This document shows, one piece after another, positions 41,377 to 49,209 of a stretch of DNA of 64,000 nt; the stretch's first letter is position 1; each line of letters opens with the position of its first letter. The position numbers and the translations under genes are program-made. The stretch lies in NCBI GenBank assembly GCA_963717765.1, contig CAVQWX010000002.1, forward strand, positions 186,001 to 250,000, read 5' to 3'. Below the pieces are notes generated by a model that was not told the DNA's origin, did no database searches, and was given only the letters and a program-made list of their open reading frames with translations. Origin of the DNA: JACDER01 sp963717765 (GTDB lineage: Bacteria > Actinomycetota > Thermoleophilia > Gaiellales > Gaiellaceae).

Positions 41377-41396
41377 GGCGGGCCATCGGGCCCGCC
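41377..41396. terminator. hairpin between convergent genes
   Basis: GGCGGGCC (41377-41384) pairs with GGCCCGCC (41389-41396) around ATCG, between the convergent DUF59 and dehydrogenase genes. It probably stops both transcripts, though no clear T-run follows on either strand. The rest of 41209-41376 is relatively AT-rich, with a smaller stem ATCGCTC (41284-41290)/GAGCGAT (41302-41308), and no gene. Confidence 0.55.
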
Positions 41397-41413
41397 TCGT
41401 CGCTTGCTCCGGT

Positions 41414-42376
41414 TCAGCCCGGAATCGAGAGCACGACCTTGCCCAGCTGCTCGCCGGCCTCGAGGTACTCGTGCGCGGCGCGCGCCTCGGCGAGCGGGAA
41501 GACGCGGTCGACGATCGGACGCGCACGTCCGCTCGCGATCAGCTCGTACGCTCCTTCGAAGTCTTCCTTCAGTCCCATCGTGGAGCCGTAGACCGTCAAC
41601 TGTTTCCACCAGAGCCGGTGGAGGCCCGCCGGGGGATTCGGGCCGCTGGTGGCGCCGCACACAGTGATGCGGCCGCCCGGCCGGACGGCCTGGAGCGTCC
41701 GCTGCCACGTCGCCTCGCCAACGTGCTCCAAAACGATGTCCGCTCCCGGTCCTTGGGTCGCCTCTTTGACCGCCGCTACGACGTCCTCGGTCGCGTGATT
41801 GACCGTCGCGTCCGCACCGAGCTCGCGGGCGCGCGCTAGCTTGTCGTCGCTCGACGAGGTGACGATCGCTTTCGCGCCGAGCGCCTTCGCGATCTGGAGG
41901 CCGGCGGTTGCAACGCCGCTCCCGATGCCCCAGAGCAGAACCCACTCGTCCGGCTGGATCTGTGCCTTCGTGACCAGCATGCGGTAGGCGGTCTCGAAGA
42001 CGAGCGGGAACGCTGCGGCCTCGTCGAAGGACAGCCCCTCCGGGATGGGGTAGACGTTTTCCTCGGGGATGGCCACGAGCTCGGCGTGGGTGCCGTCGGT
42101 GTGCTCTCCGATGACCGTGATGCGGCCGTCGCCGTGGTCCAGTCCCGGGTTGATCACCACGCGCTCTCCGTTGTCGAGCGTGCCGGCGCCGTCCGCGCCG
42201 AGGATGCGCGGCTTGGGGACCGAGGGAAGGCCCTTCCGGACCCAGAGGTCGAGGTGATTGAGCGCGGCCGCGCGGAGATGCACGAGGACTTCGCCCGGCC
42301 CGGGCACGGGGTCGGGAGCTTCCTCGTAGCGGAGCACCTCGGGGCCGCCGTCCTCGTGGATGCGGATCGCCTTCAC
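41414..42376 (-). CDS. zinc-type alcohol dehydrogenase-like/quinone oxidoreductase (MDR)
   Basis: A 320-residue medium-chain dehydrogenase/reductase. VKAIRIHEDGGPEVLRYEEA starts the GroES-like domain; AALNHLDLWVRKGLP and ILGADGAG follow, then the NADPH-binding motif LLWGIGSGVATAGLQIAKAL and SSSDDKLARARELGAD. The structural four-Cys zinc site is absent, so it belongs nearer the quinone oxidoreductases. GTG 42376 gives the usual N-terminus; ATG 42409 would add 11 residues. Substrate unknown. Confidence 0.9.
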   Translation of the reverse strand: MKAIRIHEDGGPEVLRYEEAPDPVPGPGEVLVHLRAAALNHLDLWVRKGLPSVPKPRILGADGAGTLDNGERVVINPGLDHGDGRITVIGEHTDGTHAELVAIPEENVYPIPEGLSFDEAAAFPLVFETAYRMLVTKAQIQPDEWVLLWGIGSGVATAGLQIAKALGAKAIVTSSSDDKLARARELGADATVNHATEDVVAAVKEATQGPGADIVLEHVGEATWQRTLQAVRPGGRITVCGATSGPNPPAGLHRLWWKQLTVYGSTMGLKEDFEGAYELIASGRARPIVDRVFPLAEARAAHEYLEAGEQLGKVVLSIPG

Positions 42377-42455
42377 GTCGGCGATCGTAACGGCGGTTGG
42401 TCGTGCCATCCCATCCGTTTGCTATTCTGGCAACCGTTCATCGGACAAGGAGGTG

Positions 42456-43487
42456 ATGCCCGAGCGGCACAATGGCGTTGTGAGGACAATCGAACTGGAG
42501 CGGCTGGCCGAAGAGCTTGGGCTCGACGTCGTCGGCGCCGCGCCGGCCGGGCCCTACGAGGAAACGGAGCGGCACATCGGGGAGCGCCGTGCCCGCGGCC
42601 TCTTCGCGGACATGAAGTTCACGATGGCCCAGCCGGAGGTCTCGTGCCATCCGGAGAAGCTCTTGCCGGGCGGCGCGAGCACGGTCGTGTCGGCGGCCCT
42701 CTGCTACTACACTCCCGGACCGGAGGCCAGGGCCGGTGAGGGGCAGTTGCCCCGGTACACGTGGAGCGACCAGTACGCGGAGCTTCGGGAAAAGCTCGAC
42801 GCCCTAGGGCGCCGAATCGGGGGCGAGTACCGGGTGCTTGTGGACGAGAACCAGCATGTGGACCGCGAGGCTGCGGCGCGGGCGGGTGTTGGCTTCTACG
42901 GCAAGAACACGCTGCTCATCACCCGCCGGCACGGCTCGTGGGTCGTGCTCGGGACGCTGGTGACGCAGGCCGAAATCGAGCCGACTTCCCCGCTCCTCGA
43001 CCTCGACTGCGGGTCGTGCACCCTCTGCATCGAGGCGTGCCCCACAGGAGCGCTGGACGAACCGGGCACGCTCGACTCGACCCGGTGCCTGTCGTACTGG
43101 ACGCAGTCACCGCAGACGATCCCCGAGGAATATCGGGACGAGATCGGCGCCATGGTCTACGGCTGCGACATCTGCCAGGACGTGTGCCCGTGGAACCGAG
43201 GGGTCGAGAAGCGGCGTGCGCAGCAGGCGCCGTCGGCCGGTGCCGAGCCGACGCTCTCCCTCGTCGAGTGGCTGGAGGCGGACGGGGAGGAGCTCGTCAG
43301 GCGCTACGACCGGCTGTACGTGCCGCGGAACGATCCGCGCTACCTGAAGCGGAACGCTCTCATCGCGCTCGGCAATACGGGCGGAGCCGAGCACCGCGCT
43401 GCGATCGAGCCCTATCTCGATAACCCCGAGCTGGCCGAGTATGCGGAGTGGGCGCTCGCCCGGCTACCGCGAGCTGCCGACGCGTAG
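42456..43487 (+). CDS. queG: epoxyqueuosine reductase QueG
   Basis: QueG reduces epoxyqueuosine to queuosine in tRNA using cobalamin and two [4Fe-4S] clusters. The 343-residue protein has the N-terminal cobalamin domain (FADMKFTMAQPEVSCHPEKL; GVGFYGKNTLLI), the ferredoxin-like clusters CGSCTLCIEACPTGAL and CDICQDVCPWN, and a C-terminal HEAT-like helix region (YLKRNALIALGN). ATG 42456 follows AAGGAGG at only 2 bases, so GTG 42480 is an alternative. queA and tgt of the same pathway lie at the right end of the window. Confidence 0.94.
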   Translation: MPERHNGVVRTIELERLAEELGLDVVGAAPAGPYEETERHIGERRARGLFADMKFTMAQPEVSCHPEKLLPGGASTVVSAALCYYTPGPEARAGEGQLPRYTWSDQYAELREKLDALGRRIGGEYRVLVDENQHVDREAAARAGVGFYGKNTLLITRRHGSWVVLGTLVTQAEIEPTSPLLDLDCGSCTLCIEACPTGALDEPGTLDSTRCLSYWTQSPQTIPEEYRDEIGAMVYGCDICQDVCPWNRGVEKRRAQQAPSAGAEPTLSLVEWLEADGEELVRRYDRLYVPRNDPRYLKRNALIALGNTGGAEHRAAIEPYLDNPELAEYAEWALARLPRAADA

Positions 43488-45488
43488 CCGAGAAACGCCG
43501 AGCTCACGCGCGAGCTCGCGGGCGCGGGCGGCGATCCCCTGACGCAAGTCGCGCGGCTCGAGCACGACCGCCTCTCCGAGGTGCGAGAAAATCTCGCCCG
43601 TGAGCCACTCCGGGCTTCCGACGGGCGTCTCCGCCAGGGCCGCGCCGTCGACGAGACGGACGGCGTCACCGCGCTCGACTTGCCAGCGCGCGATCTCGGG
43701 CGAGTACCAGAGGCGTGCGCGGCGGGCGTCCCGCAGTCGGGTCGGCTCGAAGCCGATGCGCGGCTCGAAGGTTTCCTTTTGCCTGACGGCGCTGCGCATG
43801 CGGTCGATCCGGAAGCTCCGCTCCCCGTCCGACGTGCGGTCGTACGTGTGCACGTACCAGTACGGCAGCCGCCGCTCGAGGGCGTACGGCTCGACGAGCC
43901 TGGTCGAGGGGCTCTCCTCACCCTCCTTCAGGTACTCGAGCTCGACCAGCCGGCGCGCGCGGATCGCTTCGGTCAGCGTCCGGACGAGCCGTTCCTCGTC
44001 CGAGCCGACATGCGGTTCCGGGGTTTGCGCGAGCTCGAACTCGCCGAAGGTCTCCTCGAGCTTGCGCCGCACGCGGTCGAGGGGTGTGTGCGCGTCCGCG
44101 GCGATCATCGGCCCGACGAACTCGAGCGCGAGGCGGATCGCGCGCGCCTCGAGCGGCGTGAGGCGCGGCGGCCAGCGGAATGAGTCGCCCCACAGCTCCT
44201 TGTCCACGCGCACCTTGTCGCCCTCGAGCTCCGCGTAGACCGCGTAGCATCCCCCGCCGAAGTTGACGAGGTTGAGGAGCGACAGGTGCTCCTGGAGCTG
44301 GTCCTCCGGGATGTGGAACCGCTCGACCAGCTCGGACGCGTCGATGATCGCGCGCTTCTCGTCCCCGCAGCGCGCGAGCAGGTGGGCCAGGAGCGACTGG
44401 AGAACGGCGAATCGCTCCGGCGCGACCGGGCCGGGCAGGCGCTCGCCCGCGCCGTCGTGCTCGATCGCGCGCGCCTCGCCCGCGGGCTCGGCCGGCTTCC
44501 CCGTATGGCGGTCGCGAATCTGGCGGAGGCCGTCGGCGACCTCGCGGCGCAGCTGAATCGGCTCGAGGGGAATCGCGCGTCCGTCCTGGCGAAGCACCCA
44601 CGAGGCGAGTAGCGGCAGGCTGGAGTACTGCGTGACGAAGACGCCGTCCTCTACGCGGCCGCTCTCTCCGTACACGCGCTCGACCCACCAGGCGGTGTCG
44701 CCCGCGACCTCGATCCGCGCCTCGCCGGCGAGGTCACCGATCTGCCAGGGCGGGCGCGAGCGGTATCTGTCGATGTCGAAGTCGGTCGGTGACTTGAAGT
44801 CGCGCTCACGGCGGGTGGCAAAGCGGATATCGCCGCGAACGCGCGAAACGCGGAACGTCCGGATGTCGTTGCGGTCGAGGTCTTGTCCGACCACGTACCA
44901 GGCACCGTTGTCGTTCAGCAGCGCGTACGGGTTCAGCGTGCGCTCGCTCTCCTCGTCCCGCGAGATCGACCAGTAGCGGAACTTGACCGTCCGCTGCTTC
45001 GAGATGGCCGACTCGAGCTTGCTCAGGCGCCCGGACATCTCGACCGAGTAGTCCGGGTCGCTGATCTCTACGCTGACCGCCGCAGCGCTGGGCGGATTGG
45101 AGAAGCCGGGACGCCCAAGGGCGAGGTTCTGGAGCGCGAGTCGCAGCGGCTCCGCGTACGCGAACTTGCCCTCGAGCAGATACAGGCAGGTCTGCAGGGC
45201 CGCGAGCTCGTCGTTCGAGAGCTCGAGCGGCGGGAGGAAGTACTCGTCCGGCTTGAGCGTGTACAGCTCCTCGCCGGTGAACTCGTCCCGCTGCGAATGT
45301 AGGGGAACGCCCAGCCCGCTCAGCTCGGCGCGGTCGGAGTAGAAACGGCGCGCGAACGCCTCGTCGGACATCTCCGAATATCCCTCGACGCAGCTCTTCA
45401 CGTCACGCGCGGTGAGTGGCCGTCGCTCCGCCATCAGGAAGGCGACGAGGGAGAGCTGCCGGATCAGCTTGTCGGTGTCGTGTGACAC
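43464..45488 (-). CDS. pafBC: fused PafB-PafC WYL-domain regulator
   Basis: A 674-residue protein containing two complete HTH-WYL units in tandem: first unit about 1-330 (LSLVAFLMAERRPLTARDVK as HTH; FRYWSISRDEESERTLNPYA as WYL; GAWYVVGQD), second about 350-674 (AVLQSLLAHLLARCGDEKRA; LEYLKEGEESPSTRLVEPYA; PYWYVHTYDRTSDGERSFR). In mycobacteria PafB and PafC are separate or fused and activate the LexA-independent DNA-damage response. It starts at ATG 45488 and overlaps queG convergently by 24 bases. No proteasome genes are next to it. Confidence 0.92.
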   Translation of the reverse strand: MSHDTDKLIRQLSLVAFLMAERRPLTARDVKSCVEGYSEMSDEAFARRFYSDRAELSGLGVPLHSQRDEFTGEELYTLKPDEYFLPPLELSNDELAALQTCLYLLEGKFAYAEPLRLALQNLALGRPGFSNPPSAAAVSVEISDPDYSVEMSGRLSKLESAISKQRTVKFRYWSISRDEESERTLNPYALLNDNGAWYVVGQDLDRNDIRTFRVSRVRGDIRFATRRERDFKSPTDFDIDRYRSRPPWQIGDLAGEARIEVAGDTAWWVERVYGESGRVEDGVFVTQYSSLPLLASWVLRQDGRAIPLEPIQLRREVADGLRQIRDRHTGKPAEPAGEARAIEHDGAGERLPGPVAPERFAVLQSLLAHLLARCGDEKRAIIDASELVERFHIPEDQLQEHLSLLNLVNFGGGCYAVYAELEGDKVRVDKELWGDSFRWPPRLTPLEARAIRLALEFVGPMIAADAHTPLDRVRRKLEETFGEFELAQTPEPHVGSDEERLVRTLTEAIRARRLVELEYLKEGEESPSTRLVEPYALERRLPYWYVHTYDRTSDGERSFRIDRMRSAVRQKETFEPRIGFEPTRLRDARRARLWYSPEIARWQVERGDAVRLVDGAALAETPVGSPEWLTGEIFSHLGEAVVLEPRDLRQGIAARARELARELGVSRLRVGSSR

Positions 45489-45534
45489 GCGTTCCCGAGC
45501 TTAACGCCAGGGAGCCCGCTCGAAGCGGAAACTC

Positions 45535-45984
45535 TTAGGCCGCGACCGGCTCGCGCTCGAGATGCTGGTGCGACGGGCAGTACTCACGCTCGGGGAGCGG
45601 AGTCCGCTGGCACGGCTTGCCCTTGCGCGTGGTCGCGCGGCAGCGGGCGACGCCGCCGTCGAGCGCGCCGGCCTCGATCTGCTCCTCGATGAACGCCACG
45701 GCGGCTGATACTCCCTCGGTCACCGCCCATGCGACCTGCGCCTGCGCGGTGATGGGGAAGTAGCGGCGGATGTCCTGGAAGAGGGCGCGATCGGGGCGCG
45801 CGAAGTAGTGCGGATCACGGGTCAGCCGCTCCATCGTCTGCTCGCACGCCGTGAGCACTGCCTGGCGGTACCTGAGCTGCACCTCGGGCTCCACGTATGG
45901 ATCCACAAGGTCCTTGATCGACTGGTAGATGGCCCGTGAGTACTGATACATGTGCGCGAGGAGGCGGAGGGTTCGCTCTTGCAT
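45535..45984 (-). CDS. hypothetical protein with C-terminal zinc-finger-like motif
   Basis: A 149-residue protein from ATG 45984. The helical first 100 residues (LAHMYQYSRAIYQSIKDLVD; QAVLTACEQTMERLTRD) are followed by RCRATTRKGKPCQRTPLPER then EYCPSHQ, a CX(8)C...CX2H pattern seen in small zinc-binding tails of many unrelated proteins. Function unknown. An AT-rich stretch at 46000-46060, including the palindrome CAAAGCTTTG, probably holds its promoter. Confidence 0.75.
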   Translation of the reverse strand: MQERTLRLLAHMYQYSRAIYQSIKDLVDPYVEPEVQLRYRQAVLTACEQTMERLTRDPHYFARPDRALFQDIRRYFPITAQAQVAWAVTEGVSAAVAFIEEQIEAGALDGGVARCRATTRKGKPCQRTPLPEREYCPSHQHLEREPVAA

Positions 45985-46121
45985 CTCAGTATCTCGCGTT
46001 CCTATTAATCCGCCGCAAAGCTTTGTTAAGAGGGGGTTAATTTTGGCCCGAGGCGCGATTCTAACGCCCCGGCGTCCCAGTTACAAACTCGGCAAAGGAG
46101 CTGGTTGCGCGGAGAGCGCCT

Positions 46122-46928
46122 CTAGGGCGTGATCTGGCGGGGATAGGCGCCCGAGAAGCCCTTCGAGGAGGCAGTGGAGGCGTTGCTTTGTGCGGCGCTG
46201 TTGGAGCTGAAGATCCCGCTGAAGACGACCCAGTAGCCGGGGTGCAGGCTGGAGAAGTCGGACGACTTCAGGTAACCGGCCTTCGGCAGCCCCGCGTTGG
46301 CTGCTTTCTTCGCGTACGCCGCGGCCGCGTGCTGGCCCGCGCTCAGCGGAATCGACTGTAGGACGGTCGTGTACCCGCTCTTGTCGGGCGGCCAGGTCGT
46401 CAGAGCGCCGGCCGGCGGAGGAGGTGGTGGGGGCGGAGGGGGCGGCGGAGGAGGTGGCGGAGGGGGAGGAGGCGGTGGCGGGTTGGTGTCGGTCGTGCCG
46501 GTCGTCTCGGTGCTGGTCGTGCCCGTCTTCTCCGTCCCGGTCGTCTCGGTCCCGGTGGTCTCGGTCCCCGTCGTCCCGGTCGTCACCGTCTGGCCGGTCG
46601 TGGCGGTGATGACCGTCTTCTTGCCGTTGTCCTTCGTCGTGAGGTAGGCGACGACGCCGCCGAGAGTGGCGATCAGCAGCAGGAGGACGATGGGCCAGAT
46701 CCAGTCGCCCGGGTACCAGGGGGGCTGGGCGCCGCCGCGCCGCCAGGCGGTCGACAGTGTTGCCATCGTGCCGCGTGAGAGCGGGAGCCGTCTTCCGCAC
46801 TCCAGGCAGTACTCCTGGTACGGCTCGTACGGCGACCCGCAGTTGGGGCACAGATCGGGACCGGGCTCGACCGGAGGGCCTGGAGGCGGAGTGGCTTCGG
46901 GCTGGTCCGGAGGCGGCGAGACCCCCAC
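46122..46928 (-). CDS. zinc-ribbon, single-span membrane protein with Thr/Gly and polyproline linker
   Basis: A 268-residue protein from GTG 46928. A cytosolic zinc ribbon (LCPNCGSPYEPYQEYCLECG, about 26-45) precedes a membrane helix (WIWPIVLLLLIATLGGVVAYL, about 76-96). Outside come a Thr/Gly/Glu linker of repeated TTGT/TETTGT units, a run of 23 consecutive prolines, and a C-terminal domain of about 80 residues (SGYTTVLQSIPLSAGQHAAA; GYWVVFSGIFSSNSAAQSNA) resembling a SPOR-like fold that may bind peptidoglycan. Likely coupled with the upstream zinc-ribbon gene, 3 bases away. Confidence 0.82.
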   Translation of the reverse strand: MGVSPPPDQPEATPPPGPPVEPGPDLCPNCGSPYEPYQEYCLECGRRLPLSRGTMATLSTAWRRGGAQPPWYPGDWIWPIVLLLLIATLGGVVAYLTTKDNGKKTVITATTGQTVTTGTTGTETTGTETTGTEKTGTTSTETTGTTDTNPPPPPPPPPPPPPPPPPPPPPPPAGALTTWPPDKSGYTTVLQSIPLSAGQHAAAAYAKKAANAGLPKAGYLKSSDFSSLHPGYWVVFSGIFSSNSAAQSNASTASSKGFSGAYPRQITP

Positions 46929-46931
46929 GGG

Positions 46932-47489
46932 TTAGCCCTGACCGGCGATGGTCGGCGCCTGCTCGTCCGGACCGGTCTGGTAGCCGGCCTCGGCCGGTTC
47001 CGCGGGCCGCCCGCAGTTCGAGCAGAACGTCGCCTCGGCCGGCAGCGGGTTCCCGCAATGGGCGCAGGCGACGACGGCCGCCTCGCCGACGGGACGGCCG
47101 CAATTGGCGCAGAAATGCGCTCCCCACACCAGCGGAGCCCCGCAGGCACAGCGGTTCGCCTCGGCCATCGTCCTGCGGGTGAGCGAGGCCAACGCGCCGT
47201 CGAGCTCCTGGATTCGCTCCTCGATGCTGACGATCTCCGCGCACTGCTCGAAGTAGAGCTCCGGCTTCAACCGGTCGCGCCTGTACGCCTCGAGCAACAG
47301 CCCGCCGAGATCGCGGATGCGGTCCTCCCGTGCACGGACCAGCGCGCGCCGTTCTCGGCGCACCTGGCCCGGCGTCGGTGGGCGGCCCTGCTGCGGCGGG
47401 GGCGGAGCGGCCTCCTGGGAGGCTTCCCCGGCTCCCGGTTCTGGCTGCGCCGGAGCGCGCCGCGTCAGACGGTCACGAAGTGGAGCCAT
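46932..47489 (-). CDS. double zinc-ribbon protein
   Basis: A 185-residue soluble protein. After a Pro-rich N-terminus and a helical coiled-coil segment (RERRALVRAREDRIRDLGGL; EIVSIEERIQELDGALASL), the C-terminal third holds two treble-clef/zinc-ribbon units: CACGAPLVWGAHFCANCGRP and CAHCGNPLPAEATFCSNCGR. Such ribbons bind zinc and mediate protein contacts. It pairs with the ribbon-containing membrane protein downstream and may be its cytosolic partner (inference). Confidence 0.8.
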   Translation of the reverse strand: MAPLRDRLTRRAPAQPEPGAGEASQEAAPPPPQQGRPPTPGQVRRERRALVRAREDRIRDLGGLLLEAYRRDRLKPELYFEQCAEIVSIEERIQELDGALASLTRRTMAEANRCACGAPLVWGAHFCANCGRPVGEAAVVACAHCGNPLPAEATFCSNCGRPAEPAEAGYQTGPDEQAPTIAGQG

Positions 47490-47547
47490 CGGGGTGGTGA
47501 GTCTAATGCAGCGGCCGGTCGCTAGCCCGAGCGTAAAACCAGCGGCC

Positions 47548-47766
47548 AGACGGTTGATGCCATGAGATCGCCTGCTCCGGGGCGCGAGCTGGTGCGTCTG
47601 GGGCGCCGCGGCGGACGCTTGCCGATGCCGGGAGCATCGGTGAGCGGCCGACGCGGCGAAGCGCAGGCGCGGTGGAGGCCGGCTCCGCCGGCCGGATCCG
47701 GGCCGGAGCGGCCCAGGCGTGCCGGATCGTGCAGCCGGACGCGCGAGATCGTGGCATCAGCCATCT
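47548..47766 (-). repeat. 219-bp MITE-like element, copy 2
   Basis: Inverted copy of 482-700 with about four mismatches and the same length. Terminal inverted repeats are AGACGGTTGATGCCA (47548-47562) and TGGCATCAGCCATCT (47752-47766), 13 of 15 pairing. Its outer end overlaps the stop codon of the aldehyde dehydrogenase gene (47765-47767), so the element supplies two of the three stop-codon bases. It occupies most of the 275-base gap 47490-47764. Confidence 0.85.
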
Positions 47767-49183
47767 AAAGCTCGATGACGACGAGCCGCTCTTCCGTCAG
47801 CTCGTGGACGGCGTACGCAGGCCCCTCACGTGTGTTTCCGGACGCCTTCACCCCGCCATACGGCATCTGGTCGGCACGGAACGTCGGCGCCTCGTTCACC
47901 GTCACACCGCCGAACTCGAGCTCCCGGGCGGCGCGCATGGCCGCCTTGATGTCGCTCGTGAAGATGCCCGCCTGCAGCCCGAAACGGGTCGAGTTCGCCA
48001 GCTCTATCGCCCGATCCAGGGAGTCGACCTTCGTCAACGTCACGACCGGCCCGAAGACCTCCTCGCACGACACCTTGTCGTCCGGGCTGGGGTTGGCGAT
48101 CACGGTCGGGCGCACGAGCCCATCCTCCGTTGTGCCTCCGCCGGTCAGGACCTCGCCCGAGGTCTCCGCGACCCACGCGAGCACTCGCTCGCGGGCCCCG
48201 TCGTCGATCAGCGGGCCGACGTCGACGTCCTCGTCCAGGGGATCCCCGACCTTGAGCGCCTCGACCAACGGCACGAACTCCTGCACGAACGAGTCCCACG
48301 CCTCGTCCTCGACGTAGATCCGCTGGACGGAGATGCAGCTCTGGCCCGCGAACGAGAAGCTGTTGGCGGCGAGCTTCGCCGCCGCGCCCGCGGGTGCGTC
48401 GGCGCAGACGATGACGGGGGTCGCATTCCCGAGCTCGAGATTGACTCGCTTTTGCGCGGCGCGCCCGCGCAGCCCCCAGCCGACGTCGCCGGAACCGGTG
48501 AAAGTGATCGCCTTGACTCGATCGTCGTCGACGAGGACGTCGCCGATCTCCGACGCCGCTCCGGTGACAACGCTGAGCCAGCCCGGAGGCAGGCCTGCCT
48601 CCTCCTCCATCTCCGCGAGCAGCAGCGCGGAAAGCGGCGTCGCGGAAGCAGGCTTGAGGACGACGGCACAGCCTGCGGCGAGCGCGGGGGCGAGCTTGTG
48701 CGCCACGAGGTTGAGCGGGAAGTTGAAGGGGCTGATGGCCCCGACGATGCCGATCGGGACGCGCAGCGTGAACGCGAGCTTGCCCTCTCCCGCCTGCGAG
48801 GCGTCCATCGGGACGACCTCGCCCGCGAGCTTGCGCGCCTCGACGGCGGCGAAGGTGTACGTGGACATCGCGCGGCTCGCCTCGACGCGCGCGGCCTTGA
48901 GCGGCTTGCCGGCTTCTTCCGAGATCAACCGGGCGACCTCGTCGTGCCGGCGCCCGAGCTGCGAGACGACCTTGACCAGGATCTCCGCCCGCTTGTGCGC
49001 CGGGAGAGGATCCTGCATCGCGCGCTCTGCAGCGTCGATCGCGCGTCTCGTCTCGCCGGCGCCCGCCTTGGCCACGCGTCCGACGACGTCACCCGAGTAC
49101 GGCGAGCGTACGTCCACCCACTCGCCGGTCTCGACCCACTCGCCGCCGACGAAGACCTTCCGCTCGGTCAGGGTTGCGGCCAT
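47765..49183 (-). CDS. aldehyde dehydrogenase family protein
   Basis: A 472-residue NAD(P)-dependent ALDH. Typical blocks are the N-terminal KVFVGGEWVETGEWVDVRSP, GAISPFNFPLNLVAHKLAPA, the cofactor loop ITFTGSGDVGWGLR, ELGNATPVIVCADA with its Glu-equivalent region, the nucleophile Cys in AGQSCISVQRIYVED, and EVFGPVVTLTKVDSLD. The AGQSCISVQRI form is common in lactaldehyde/glyceraldehyde and phosphonoacetaldehyde-type ALDHs. Substrate not assignable. Its stop lies at the end of the 219-bp element. Confidence 0.94.
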   Translation of the reverse strand: MAATLTERKVFVGGEWVETGEWVDVRSPYSGDVVGRVAKAGAGETRRAIDAAERAMQDPLPAHKRAEILVKVVSQLGRRHDEVARLISEEAGKPLKAARVEASRAMSTYTFAAVEARKLAGEVVPMDASQAGEGKLAFTLRVPIGIVGAISPFNFPLNLVAHKLAPALAAGCAVVLKPASATPLSALLLAEMEEEAGLPPGWLSVVTGAASEIGDVLVDDDRVKAITFTGSGDVGWGLRGRAAQKRVNLELGNATPVIVCADAPAGAAAKLAANSFSFAGQSCISVQRIYVEDEAWDSFVQEFVPLVEALKVGDPLDEDVDVGPLIDDGARERVLAWVAETSGEVLTGGGTTEDGLVRPTVIANPSPDDKVSCEEVFGPVVTLTKVDSLDRAIELANSTRFGLQAGIFTSDIKAAMRAARELEFGGVTVNEAPTFRADQMPYGGVKASGNTREGPAYAVHELTEERLVVIEL

Positions 49184-49209
49184 GATGCAAGTCTAGGGAG
49201 ACTGACCCG

